Shown here piece after piece: positions 17,152 through 25,479 of a DNA stretch of 64,000 nucleotides (position 1 is the first letter of the stretch; each line of letters opens with the position of its first letter). The translations under genes and the position numbers were made by a program. The DNA comes from Myxococcales bacterium. GTDB taxonomy: Bacteria > Myxococcota > Myxococcia > Myxococcales > JAJYLH01. The stretch covers positions 62,001-126,000 of the forward strand of contig JAJYLH010000001.1 in the NCBI GenBank assembly GCA_021787845.1, in the 5' to 3' direction. A model generated the notes under the pieces. That model saw nothing but the letters and a program-made list of their open reading frames with translations, did no database searches and had not been told where the DNA came from.

Positions 17152-19143
17152 TCACCGTGCGGCGTATGGCTCCAGCCGCTGCATCAAGCTCTTCTCCGGC
17201 GCCCGATGGCAGGTGGCGCAGGTCGCGAGCTGTGCCGGGTATCGGTCGGGATGTTCCTTCACTTCCCGGCGATGACACTCGACGCACAGCCCGTGCATCG
17301 CCTGTTCGTAGCCGGGAACGAGGCCGGTAAGCGTGGGTTTGGGTTTGAGATACGAGTCCGCCAGCCGGAGGTTCTTGTGGCAGTGCAGGCACGGCGTCGA
17401 GGTGGCGCGGGTCTTCGGCAGCGCGCTGTTCGCGTGGCAGCGGGTGCAGCCGTCGCGACCGCGGAGGGCGACGACGTGGGCCTGGTGGTCGAAGAGGTCG
17501 GTGGTCGAGAACATGTCGCGGTGGCACGACGCACAGGCGGAGTTGCGCTCCAGCGGCAGGTTCGCGTGGTGGCAGGTGGCGCATCCGCTCCGGCCGGATT
17601 GCTCGCCACTGGCGGTCGATGAGAGCGACGCCGCTTCACCCCTTCGCCACCGGAGGCGAAGGCCGTTGGGGCCAACCAGCCATTCGTGGAAGGCGTGCGG
17701 AAAGATCACCCGCCGCCAGTCGCGGTCGCCGTCGAGGACCAAGAGCGCAGCCGGTGTCGCGCCAAGCGGTACCGGTTCGCCAGGGCGCAAGACGCCGATG
17801 TCGTGCAGCTTGTCCGGTCGAGCGCGCATCCAGCCGTCGACTGCCATCGCTTTGAGCGCCGGCACCGGCCGGGCGAGGTCGGGCGTCAACACCCGACGCG
17901 GCAGGAGCGCGAAGGCGACCGTGGTGCCAAGGACCAGCGCCAGCGAGTAGCCGCGCAGCCAGCCGAGGGGCCGGGGGAGGACCCGGTGGGAGAGCGGCTG
18001 GGGCCGGGGCGGCGGGAGCTCGGCGGCGGGCGGCTCGTCGAAGACGTGCAGGTGCTCGGTGAAGAAGAGGAACGCCAGCACCGCCAGGGAGACGATGCCG
18101 AGGCTGACCACGATTTCCATCCACGAGGGGAAGTAGGAGGCGCCGGCGGGCCGGGCGTAGGCGACGATAGCCGTGTCGAAGCGGTAGCCGACGACGCCGA
18201 GAATCGTCAGCCCGGAGGCGAGGGAGAGCCCGACTCGGCTCTCGCGCACCGGGCGGATGAAGCAGAGCGACATGGGGACGAGAGCGGTCACGCTCAGCTC
18301 GAACCAGAAGAGCCCGGCGGCGCCGGTGCCGGCGAAGGCGAGCGCGAGCTTCCCGCGCAGCGCGAGATCGCCCAGGCGCAGCGCCACGTAGAGGAGCAGC
18401 ACCCACGCCGCCGCGAGTCCGAGACCCGCGCGCGCCTTCGATGGGACCTCGTGCCCGAAGAGCCAGGCGGAAACGTTCGACTCGGTCAGCACCATCATCA
18501 GACCGAGACCGACCGCGGAGACGAAGTAGAGCACCGGCAACAGCGGCGTGTACCAGAGGGGGTTCAGCCGACCAGGAGCGATGAGGAAGAGCGACCCGAG
18601 GGAGGACTGGTGGAGGGTCGAGAGGACGATGCCGGCGATGATGAAGACGAGCGCGTACTTCTCCAGCCACCGGTGGATGCCCCTCAGGAGCGGTCTATCG
18701 AAGAGGCTGTGCTCCAGGACGACGGGAGCGAACTCGATGGCCAGGACCGTCAGGTAGAGCATGACGCACATCGCCACTTCGAAGAGGGCGGAGCGGTCCT
18801 GCGGATAAAGGATCGGGTGCCAGATGTGCCAGGGGAGGCCCAGGTCGTAGAGGAGCCCGACCACCACCGCGGTGTAGCCGAGGAACGCGGTGAGGATCGC
18901 CGGGCGCGCAAAGGCATGGAAGCGCTTCAGGTGGAAGATGTGGACGGTGGCGGCGAGGGTGAAGCCGCCTGCGGCGAGGGCGACGCCGCTCATCACGTCG
19001 AAGGCGACCCACAAGCCCCAGGGCGCCGCGTCGGAGAGGTTCGTCACCGCCCCCAAACCGCGCCAGAAGCGGGCCACCGTCACCACCGCGAGGGCGCCGA
19101 CGACGCCCCAGAGAACGGTCTTCACCGCGACCCGCCGGCTCAT
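17152..19143 (-). CDS. NrfD-type membrane subunit fused to a six-haem cytochrome c domain
   Basis: A 663-residue protein. Residues about 1-370 form eight to ten membrane helices of the NrfD/HmcC family, which oxidise or reduce quinones. A further helix lies near 398-420. The C-terminal 145 residues (from about 519) contain six CxxCH haem sites: CATCH, CASCH, CTRCH, CLHCH, CVECH, CATCH. In classic Hmc complexes the cytochrome and the NrfD subunit are separate proteins; here they are one chain. The cytochrome part is probably periplasmic, so the protein could join periplasmic electron carriers to quinone and, via the adjacent ferredoxin subunit, to the cytoplasmic HdrD-like subunit. It overlaps the ferredoxin gene by ATGA. 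Confidence 0.9.
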   Translation of the reverse strand: MSRRVAVKTVLWGVVGALAVVTVARFWRGLGAVTNLSDAAPWGLWVAFDVMSGVALAAGGFTLAATVHIFHLKRFHAFARPAILTAFLGYTAVVVGLLYDLGLPWHIWHPILYPQDRSALFEVAMCVMLYLTVLAIEFAPVVLEHSLFDRPLLRGIHRWLEKYALVFIIAGIVLSTLHQSSLGSLFLIAPGRLNPLWYTPLLPVLYFVSAVGLGLMMVLTESNVSAWLFGHEVPSKARAGLGLAAAWVLLLYVALRLGDLALRGKLALAFAGTGAAGLFWFELSVTALVPMSLCFIRPVRESRVGLSLASGLTILGVVGYRFDTAIVAYARPAGASYFPSWMEIVVSLGIVSLAVLAFLFFTEHLHVFDEPPAAELPPPRPQPLSHRVLPRPLGWLRGYSLALVLGTTVAFALLPRRVLTPDLARPVPALKAMAVDGWMRARPDKLHDIGVLRPGEPVPLGATPAALLVLDGDRDWRRVIFPHAFHEWLVGPNGLRLRWRRGEAASLSSTASGEQSGRSGCATCHHANLPLERNSACASCHRDMFSTTDLFDHQAHVVALRGRDGCTRCHANSALPKTRATSTPCLHCHKNLRLADSYLKPKPTLTGLVPGYEQAMHGLCVECHRREVKEHPDRYPAQLATCATCHRAPEKSLMQRLEPYAAR

Positions 19144-20006
19144 CGATGCCCTCCGCTTCCGCTTCCTTTGTCCTGAACCGCTTCCCTCGAATCCTGGGGA
19201 GCGCCATCCCCGCTCGGATGAGCCTCGGTACCGCTAGCGCTATCCGGCAGGGCTTCCGCATTCATCTCGGCGAGCTTCATCCGCCGCCGGGTGATCCACC
19301 AGGTGCCGGCCGCCAGCCCCCCGACCGCGAGAACGATGGTTGGGACCTTCGAGAGCGCCGCCCAGGTGCGGGAAGGCAGCGGCCGGTCGCCGGGAGCGCG
19401 GCCGCGGTTCAAGAAGTCCAGGGGGACGCCGGCGATCAGCAGCACCGAGGTGCCGCCGACATCATTCTCGCCATAGACGGTCTGGAGATAGCGTTCCGGG
19501 CTCGCCCGCAGACGCCGGTGCGCCTCGGCAAGGAGCTCGTCGCGGTCGCCGAAGATCGTCGCGTGGGTGGGGCAGGCCTCGACGCAGGCGGGCTGGAGCC
19601 CCCGGTCGAGCCGGGGCGCGCACATCGTGCATTTCTTGATGTGCGGGACCGCTTTCTCCCATTCGTACCGGGGGACCCCGAAGGGGCAGGCCATCATGCA
19701 GTAGCGGCAGCCCATGCAGCGGTCACTGTCGTAGACCACCGGTCCATCGGAGCGCTTCTGGAGAGCGCCCACCGGGCAGGCGGAGACGCAGGCGGGCTGA
19801 ACGCAATGGCGGCACTGCTCCCGCACGTATTCGCCGTCGTGCCGGACGACGGTGGTGAAGCGGGTCGACGAGAGGCTGTCGATGCGCACCTTCCAAGAGC
19901 GGGAGAGGTCGTCCGGCAGGTGGTTCTCGCGCTTGCAGGCGTCGACGCACTTCTCGCAGCCGATGCACTTGGTCGCGTCGGTGAGGATGGCCTGGGGCTT
20001 GGTCAT
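19140..20006 (-). CDS. HmcB-like four-cluster ferredoxin subunit with membrane tail
   Basis: A 288-residue protein with four ferredoxin-type cysteine groups (CIGCEKCVDACK; CRHCVQPACVSACP; CMGCRYCMMACPFG; CTMCAPRL plus CVEACP), as in HmcB/DsrO/NrfC-type electron-transfer subunits. A membrane helix lies near 228-248 (VPTIVLAVGGLAAGTWWIT) and a low-complexity tail follows. There is no Tat signal, so the soluble part should face the cytoplasm. GGAGG lies before the ATG. ATGA overlaps join it to the genes on both sides, fixing it as the electron wire of the Hmc-like complex. Confidence 0.9.
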   Translation of the reverse strand: MTKPQAILTDATKCIGCEKCVDACKRENHLPDDLSRSWKVRIDSLSSTRFTTVVRHDGEYVREQCRHCVQPACVSACPVGALQKRSDGPVVYDSDRCMGCRYCMMACPFGVPRYEWEKAVPHIKKCTMCAPRLDRGLQPACVEACPTHATIFGDRDELLAEAHRRLRASPERYLQTVYGENDVGGTSVLLIAGVPLDFLNRGRAPGDRPLPSRTWAALSKVPTIVLAVGGLAAGTWWITRRRMKLAEMNAEALPDSASGTEAHPSGDGAPQDSREAVQDKGSGSGGHR

Positions 20007-20704
20007 ACCGGCTCCTCCTCTTTGCCGAGCGCGGCGGCGACCCGGGACCCGGAGTCCGCGGGCCAGTGCCAGCCGATTTCGGAGAGGACCTGGGTGCCGG
20101 GCAGCAGCACCGCGTGGACCAGCTTGGTCAGCGGCATCAAGAGCATCACGAGGTCGGCGCTCAGGACGTGGACGAGGAGCATCGCCCGGAAGCCGAACGG
20201 ATCGAGCGCCGGATGCATGACGAAGAAGCCGGTGGCGATGGGTAGCGCGACCAGGAGCGGCAGCGCGAAGTCGAGGGGCCGGGAGAGGCTGCGGGTCGCG
20301 CGCAGGGACAGGCGCAGGGTGAAGAGCGCGACCCCCGCGATGACCGAGACGATGGTGAGCACATCGGCAGCGGTGTTGGGTAGCGCCGGCCACTTGAGAC
20401 CCGTCCCCCGCGCCGAGAGCGCGATGTGGCCGGCGAGAAAGAGCGGCACCAGGAGGACGCCGACGTGGAAGAGAATCGACGTCCCCGTGAAGAGGGTCTG
20501 TTCGCGCAGCTTGTCCAGGGGTACGAGCCAGCGCAGGGTGGCGCGGAAGAGGGCTTTTCGCGGCAAGGACGGGTCCCCGGCGCGGCGCTGGACGCGCCGA
20601 ATCTCCCAGGTGGTGAGGAGAACGTGTCGCAAGAGCCCCAGGACCATGAACGCGAAGCAGAAGAGGAACAGGGGACCGCGAGCGAAAGCGAGGAGCGTGG
20701 TCAC
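20003..20704 (-). CDS. HmcE/DsrM-like cytochrome b membrane subunit
   Basis: A 233-residue protein with five or so membrane helices, related to the haem b subunits HmcE, DsrM and NarI. Conserved histidines lie in its helices (for example FHVGVLL and LVHVLSADLV). It should bind haem b and exchange electrons with menaquinone. The start is GTG at 20704, which overlaps the previous gene's stop as GTGA; the downstream junction is ATGA. It stands beside an HdrD-like subunit, repeating the DsrM-DsrK arrangement. Confidence 0.88.
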   Translation of the reverse strand: MTTLLAFARGPLFLFCFAFMVLGLLRHVLLTTWEIRRVQRRAGDPSLPRKALFRATLRWLVPLDKLREQTLFTGTSILFHVGVLLVPLFLAGHIALSARGTGLKWPALPNTAADVLTIVSVIAGVALFTLRLSLRATRSLSRPLDFALPLLVALPIATGFFVMHPALDPFGFRAMLLVHVLSADLVMLLMPLTKLVHAVLLPGTQVLSEIGWHWPADSGSRVAAALGKEEEPV

Positions 20705-22104
20705 GCCGCACCTCCCGCGGCGGGCACGCTCTCCGGGACCGCTTCCGGTGGAGACTTCACCGCGCTGAAGTCCAGGACCTTCAGCACCAGGTCGTGGAGG
20801 CCGACCACCTGCACGTCGAGGCCGTGGTCCTCGCAGACTTCGCGCAGCTGTTTCTTGCAGTTCGCGCAAGGCGCGACGACCAGCTTGGCGCCGGTCGCGC
20901 GGATCTGATCCGCCTTGCGTTTGCCCATCAGCTTGGTGCGGAAGCTGCGAATCTCGTCGATGGAGACGGTGCCGCCGCCTCCTCCGCAGCAGTAGTTCTG
21001 CTGCCGGTTGGGGGTCATCTCCACGAAGTCGTCGCAGATGGCCCGGAGGATTTCCCGCGGCTCCTCGGTGATGCGCCCCGCGCGCGCGAGGTTGCAAGGG
21101 TCGTGGTAGGTGACCTTCTCTTCGATGTGCTCCTTCTTCAGCGGCAGCTTGCCCTGCCGGAGCGCTCCTGCTGTGTACTGGAGGAAGTTGACCACCTGCG
21201 GGGCCTCGGGACCACAGAAGGTGGAGGCGAACCAGGCGGAGCGCGTCGCGTGCCCGCACTCGCCGATGAGGATCTTCTTCCCGTGCAACCGCCGGACCTC
21301 GTCGACCTCGCGATGGACGATGCGCTCCATCATCCGGTCGCTGTAGAAGAGGCCGTAGTTGATGCCGTCGTAGTTGCCGGTGCCGATGGTCCAGGAGCCG
21401 CCGGTAAGCGCCATCACCGCGGCGTTTCCCATCAGGGTGTCGGGCTCCAAGAGGTAGTCGCTCACCGCGGGGAAGAAGACGTGCTCCGCGCCCTCGACGT
21501 CGAGGGGGAACTTCACCTCCGCCCCGAAGTTGTCGCGCAGCTCCTCCTCCAGGAACTCGCAGGTGTCCTTGAGGGCCGGCACCGGTATCGCCGAGGTGTT
21601 GCCCACCCCCTGGAGCTGCTCGCGCACGGCGACCACCAGCGCTTTCGGGACCACCCCGACCTCCGCGAGCAGCCACCGCGACAGGTGGGTGATGAGGCCG
21701 TGGTCGATGCCGAGCGGGCACGACAGCTTGCAGCGGCGGCAGGCGGTGCAGCGGTAGAACTCCTCGCCCATCCGGTCGATGTACTCGTCGGTGAGGACGA
21801 AGCCGCTGCCGAGTCGCGCCGCCAGCATGCCCGGGCGGGTGAAGTAGCGGCGGTAGACGGTGAGGAGAAGCTCGGAGCGCCGGCAAGGGATGTCGCGGGG
21901 GTCGGCGGTCGCCTCGTAGAGCTGGCAACCCGCGGAGCAGCGCGCGCACTTGGCGCCGGCCCGCGCGGCGAGGTCCAGCGATACTCCATAGCTGGAGTGC
22001 TCCAGGACAGCCGCGAAGGCCTCCAGGAACCGTCGCGGGCGGTCGGTCGCGGTCAGGCAGCTCTTCTCGACGACGTAGCTGTAGGGGCTCTTCTTTTCCA
22101 CCAT
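20701..22104 (-). CDS. HmcF/DsrK/HdrD-like iron-sulfur subunit
   Basis: A 467-residue cytoplasmic protein. Two ferredoxin motifs lie in the N-terminal half (CARCSAGC at about 52-59 and CTACRRCKLSCP at about 117-128). Two CCG domains follow (GECGH...HDPCN and CCGGGGG...CANCK), which in HdrD and DsrK hold the catalytic non-cubane cluster. It is the likely site of disulfide or thiol chemistry, or of electron release to cytoplasmic partners, in the Hmc-like complex. AAGGAG lies 12 nt before the ATG. Together with the next three genes it makes a four-gene operon with 4-nt overlaps. Confidence 0.9.
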   Translation of the reverse strand: MVEKKSPYSYVVEKSCLTATDRPRRFLEAFAAVLEHSSYGVSLDLAARAGAKCARCSAGCQLYEATADPRDIPCRRSELLLTVYRRYFTRPGMLAARLGSGFVLTDEYIDRMGEEFYRCTACRRCKLSCPLGIDHGLITHLSRWLLAEVGVVPKALVVAVREQLQGVGNTSAIPVPALKDTCEFLEEELRDNFGAEVKFPLDVEGAEHVFFPAVSDYLLEPDTLMGNAAVMALTGGSWTIGTGNYDGINYGLFYSDRMMERIVHREVDEVRRLHGKKILIGECGHATRSAWFASTFCGPEAPQVVNFLQYTAGALRQGKLPLKKEHIEEKVTYHDPCNLARAGRITEEPREILRAICDDFVEMTPNRQQNYCCGGGGGTVSIDEIRSFRTKLMGKRKADQIRATGAKLVVAPCANCKKQLREVCEDHGLDVQVVGLHDLVLKVLDFSAVKSPPEAVPESVPAAGGAA

Positions 22105-22128
22105 TCGAGTCTCAGTCTCCTTTCCCCG

Positions 22129-22476
22129 TCAGGCGCCGCCGATACCGGGGGGGCGGGCCGGCCCCGGTCCCGGCTCCAGCGTCCCTTTGAGGAAGCGCTC
22201 CAGCAGATCGTCAACGCTGCCGCTCACCCAGGAGAGCACCCGGATGCCGTGCTCGGTCAGCATGTCCTCGAAGAAGTCCTGGACCCCCCCGCAGATGAGG
22301 GTGTCGACGCCCTGGTCGCGAAGGAGGCGGAAGCGGTCCAGGGCCTCGCGGCTGCGCAGGACGAAGTCGCGCTGCTCCACCACCTTCCCGCGGCGGATCG
22401 TGAAGATGGCGATGGTGGCCGAGTACTCGAAGCAGGGGGCGACCGACTCGCCGAATCGCGGGATGGCGACCTTCAC
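22129..22476 (-). CDS. NifX/NifB-type dinitrogenase cofactor-binding family protein
   Basis: A 115-residue protein of the NifX/NafY/NifB-C-terminal fold, beginning MKVAIPRFGESVAPCFEYS and containing DTLICGGVQDF, both typical of the family. Members bind metal clusters or act as small regulators. No nitrogenase genes are present. Small proteins of this family often sit beside iron-sulfur enzymes, and this one precedes the Hmc-like genes by 24 nt, so it is probably their first operon gene. GTG at 22476 gives the family's N-terminus; a TTG at 22494 is possible. Confidence 0.82.
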   Translation of the reverse strand: MKVAIPRFGESVAPCFEYSATIAIFTIRRGKVVEQRDFVLRSREALDRFRLLRDQGVDTLICGGVQDFFEDMLTEHGIRVLSWVSGSVDDLLERFLKGTLEPGPGPARPPGIGGA

Positions 22477-22601
22477 GCTGGTCTTCCCACGCAAGAGCCG
22501 GGCCGGGTCTGTTCGCGAGCGGAAGTTCCGGACCGGCGAGGGAAAAGGCGAGTCGCGGCCCCGATCGCCGCTGCCAGCGGCCTTGTTTCAACGGCGGAGC
22601 A

Positions 22602-22627
22602 TGTTTCGTTTCGCCGTGTTTCGAAGC
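22602..22627. promoter_or_regulatory. Weak match to the dsrA/aprB/lysR motif upstream of the Hmc-like operon
   Basis: On the minus strand TTCGAAACACGGCGAAACGA resembles the TTCGAACG...GCGATAA motif near dsrA, about 130 nt upstream of the NifX-like gene. The plus strand shows TGTTTC three times (22584, 22602, 22617). The match is loose. Confidence 0.25.
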
Positions 22628-22667
22628 AGAAGCGTTCAGGAGAGACCGAGCGACCGCGCATCCCTTC

Positions 22668-22696
22668 GGACCGATCGGTCGGATCCGACGGATCGG
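22668..22696. repeat. Dispersed GACCGATCGGTC palindromic repeat
   Basis: Contains GACCGATCGGTCGGATCC followed by a second GATCGG half. It is intergenic, just beyond the 3' end of the sigma-54 regulator gene. Related copies are at 12895 and 31286. Confidence 0.6.
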
Positions 22697-22724
22697 CCTG
22701 AGCGCGGACGCGACGAGGAGAGCC

Positions 22725-24074
22725 TCAGCGCTTGCGGCTCGAGCGGATGCCGTAGCGGTTCATCTTCCGCCAGAGCGTGACGCGGCTGATGCCCAGATCC
22801 TGCGCCGCCTTCCCCAAGGCGCCCCCCGAGCGGCCCAGCGCGGCCCGGATGGCGTCGGCCTCGGCGCGGTCGAGGCCGCTGGGCGCGCTGTCGAGCTCAG
22901 CGGCAGCGGAACGGGTGAGCGGCTGCAGCTCCTCGGGGAGGTGGACGACATCGATCATCTGTTCGTGGCAGAGGACGAAGCCGTGCTCGATGACGTTCTC
23001 CAGCTCCCGCACGTTGCCGGGGAAATCGTGGCGCAGGAGTAGCTCCATCGCCGCCGGCGTCAGGCCCTGGATGCGCTTGCCGCGCTTGGCGTTGAACCGG
23101 CGGACGAAGTGCTCGACGAGGTAGGGAATGTCTTCGCGCCGTTCCCGCAACGGCGGCACGCAGAGGCGAACCACCCCCAGGCGGAAGTAGAGGTCGTCGC
23201 GGAAGGCGCCCTCGCTCACCAGGTCGGCGAGCCGGCGGTTGGTCGAGGCGATCACCCGGACGTTCGCCTTGAGCGTGCGCACCCCGCCCAGGGGCTCGTA
23301 CTCGCGCTGCTGGAGGACCCGCAGGAGCTTCACCTGGGTCGGCGGCGGCAGCTCGGCCACCTCGTCGAAGACGATGGTTCCCCCCTCAGCGAGAGCGATT
23401 CTGCCCGGCTTGTCCTTCTTCGCGTCGGTGAAGGCGCCGCGCACGTAGCCGAACAGCTCCGACTCGAAGAGGCTCACGGGGAGGGAACCGCAGTTGATGA
23501 CCACGTACGGTCCTGCTCGGCGGGAGCTCAGGTTGTGAATCGCGCGGGCCAAGAGCTCCTTGCCCGAGCCGCTGGGGCCCTCGATCAACACGGTCGCGTC
23601 GCTCTCCGCCACGTCCGGGAGCACCGCGAAGATCTTTCGGAACGCGTGGCTGCGCCCGACGATGTCCTCGAAGGTGTAGCTCGCCTGGATTTCCCGACGG
23701 AGCTGCTCGATGGCGGTGAGGTCGCGGAAGGTCTCCACCGCGCCGAGGAGGTTTCCTTGAGCGTCCTTCAGGATCGCGGTCGAAATGCTGATGGGCACCG
23801 CCCGGCCGCGCCCGGCGAGGATGTGGGCGGGCACGTCGATGAGCTCGCGGCCGGTCTCCATCGTCTGCCGGAGCGCACAGCCGCGCTCGCAGAGGTCGGC
23901 GTGGAAGACGTCCGCGCAGCGCCGGCCGATCGCCTGTTCCGCCGGAACGCCGGTGATGCGCTCGGCCGCGCGGTTGAAGGAAGTGATGTGCCAACGGTGG
24001 TCGACCGTGAAGACGCCGTCGGCGACCGAGCTCAGGATCGTCTCCACGAACCGCTTGTCTTCAGGGCCGTCCAT
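22725..24074 (-). CDS. PAS-containing sigma-54-dependent transcriptional activator
   Basis: A 449-residue regulator: PAS domain (about 8-120, with two cysteines in ADLCERGCAL), AAA+ domain (about 140-370) and a Fis-type helix-turn-helix at the end (AAQDLGISRVTLWRKMNRYGI). The Walker A is GPSGSGKE and Walker B is GGTIVFDEV. The sigma-54 contact loop reads GAFTDA rather than GAFTGA, a variant seen in many regulators of this type. The start is MDGPEDK at 24074; the longer open frame upstream is compositionally non-coding. It is followed by the NifX-Hmc-like operon on the same strand, its likely target, though I found no convincing -24/-12 promoter. Confidence 0.9.
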   Translation of the reverse strand: MDGPEDKRFVETILSSVADGVFTVDHRWHITSFNRAAERITGVPAEQAIGRRCADVFHADLCERGCALRQTMETGRELIDVPAHILAGRGRAVPISISTAILKDAQGNLLGAVETFRDLTAIEQLRREIQASYTFEDIVGRSHAFRKIFAVLPDVAESDATVLIEGPSGSGKELLARAIHNLSSRRAGPYVVINCGSLPVSLFESELFGYVRGAFTDAKKDKPGRIALAEGGTIVFDEVAELPPPTQVKLLRVLQQREYEPLGGVRTLKANVRVIASTNRRLADLVSEGAFRDDLYFRLGVVRLCVPPLRERREDIPYLVEHFVRRFNAKRGKRIQGLTPAAMELLLRHDFPGNVRELENVIEHGFVLCHEQMIDVVHLPEELQPLTRSAAAELDSAPSGLDRAEADAIRAALGRSGGALGKAAQDLGISRVTLWRKMNRYGIRSSRKR

Positions 24075-24317
24075 CGCCACGCCGGTTCTCTGGTCCCCGA
24101 CGAACGGCGAGCGCGGCACCAGGCGAGAGCGCTGTCGATCTCCACCGACGCCAACCGGAACCGCTCTCGCCCACCAGGCGCCCGCTTCGCGCCCGCGAAG
24201 GATGGTCGCGCGTGGCGGCGGGCACGGACATCCAAACGCCGTGGCCCTCCGGTTCAACAGATTCGATGGCCCAGCGGATCCGACGCGGCGGAAATCATCG
24301 GCCTCGGAGGCGACGCG

Positions 24318-24668
24318 ATGCAGGCGCTCTTCATCGTCAACGATGCGCCCTACGGCGTGGAGCGGACCTACAACGCTCTGCGGCTGGCGGACGTGATGCT
24401 CACGCTGGAGCCGGAGCTCGATCTGACCGTGTTCCTCTTGGGCGACGCGGTCTGGTGCGCGCGCGCCGGCCAGGAGACGCCGAGCGGCTATTACAACGTC
24501 GAGCGGATGCTCAAGCCGCTCGTGCGCCGGGGGATGGTGCTCGCCTGCGAGACCTGCCTGACCGCGCGGGGCCTGAAGGCGGCCGACCTCGCCGAAGGGT
24601 GCCGCAGCGCTCGCCTGGGGGAGCTGGGCTCTCTCACCCTAGAAGCGGACAAGGTGATCACGTTCTAG
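24318..24668 (+). CDS. DsrE-family sulfurtransferase-like protein
   Basis: A 116-residue protein of the DsrE/DsrF fold, starting MQALFIVNDAPYGVERTYNALRLA with the cysteine pair CETCLTARGL near residues 75-84, where family members hold the active persulfide cysteine. GGAGG lies 8 nt before the ATG. It is a single protein, not the DsrEFH trio of sulfur oxidisers. It is on the plus strand, divergent from the sigma-54 regulator (243-nt gap), and its last bases overlap the 3' end of the convergent broken gene. It may pass sulfane sulfur to or from DsrC, which is inference. Confidence 0.85.
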   Translation: MQALFIVNDAPYGVERTYNALRLADVMLTLEPELDLTVFLLGDAVWCARAGQETPSGYYNVERMLKPLVRRGMVLACETCLTARGLKAADLAEGCRSARLGELGSLTLEADKVITF

Positions 24669-25256
24669 CCCGCCCGGTCGAAGAGTGCGCAGGCCCTCGG
24701 AGCCGGCGCCTGGCGCGGCCCGGATGCGGGCGCCGCATCGGCTCGGTCGCTATCGGCTCCGCCCGCGTGGGGCGGATGAGCCCGCGGCGATGCGCCGGCC
24801 TCCTTCAGCTTGCCCATCGCGCCGGCAGGAGCGGTGCTGCCATCCGGCGCGAGACCGGCCTGGGCGAAGACCAGGCGGGTGGCGGTGGTCGTGACGACGA
24901 ACCCGGGCGGGACATGGTCAGCTCGCCGTAGGCGTCGAGGAGCTGGACCTTGCCGGCGCCGAAGTCCGGCGTCACCCGCGGGGTGAGGTGATGGAATGCC
25001 GTGCCGGTCACGATGAGGCGCGCCCGCCGGACGACCAGGGTGTCCGCCGGCTTTTGCACCCCGAAAGCGCTCCTGCCACCCACGTCGAGGAGGCCACCGA
25101 GCCGGACCGAGACGCGGCTGACGCCCGGTGCCTCGATCCGGCGGGCGGTAGCGCTGTCGTCGGCCCGTGCGGATTCGCCGAGCACGGCGCCGGGACCGAG
25201 GCGAAAAGGGAAAGCGCTGCCGCTAGGCACGACATCGAGGCGAACGCCAAAGTCAT
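24665..25256 (-). pseudogene. Frameshifted gene for an exported protein of unknown function
   Basis: An excellent ribosome-binding site (AAAGGAG) precedes an ATG at 25256 that begins a clear signal peptide (MTLAFASMSCLAAALSLFAS). The protein-like sequence then continues in a second frame from about 25178 (ESARADDS...GGLLDVGGRSAFGVQ). Near 24903-24913 it moves to a third frame (FVVTTTATRLVFAQAG...) that stops at 24665. Both changes are in the same direction, as expected from one missing base each, and lie in short G/C runs. Either the gene is decayed or the assembly has two indels. The repaired protein would be about 195 residues and matches no family I recognise. Confidence 0.6.
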
Positions 25257-25479
25257 CGTCTGCTCCTTTCCAAAGGGACGACGGGGAGGGCTCTCTCAAG
25301 AGAACCGCGCGCGGGGCGAATCGAGGCTCACGACGCGGCGGCGGGCCCCGAAGGTTCGACGTCAAGGCGAAACGATCAAGCGGAAAGTTTGGCGGCTCGG
25401 ATAAGGCAAACAGATCGTCGTTTCCGGCCCATCCAACAGGTTGAGGCGAGCGAGGATGGCAAGCGAGGGCGCTGGCCGT
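25257..25479. other. Short intergenic region upstream of the broken gene
   Basis: About 220 bases between the TSUP permease stop and the signal-peptide ATG, with only GC-driven open frames. Nothing specific was recognised apart from the ribosome-binding site of the broken gene. Confidence 0.5.

Noticed and set aside
24200-24317. Sigma-54 promoter before the DsrE-family gene
   Set aside because: GTGGCCCTCCGGTTCA has the -24 GG but lacks the -12 GC at correct spacing.
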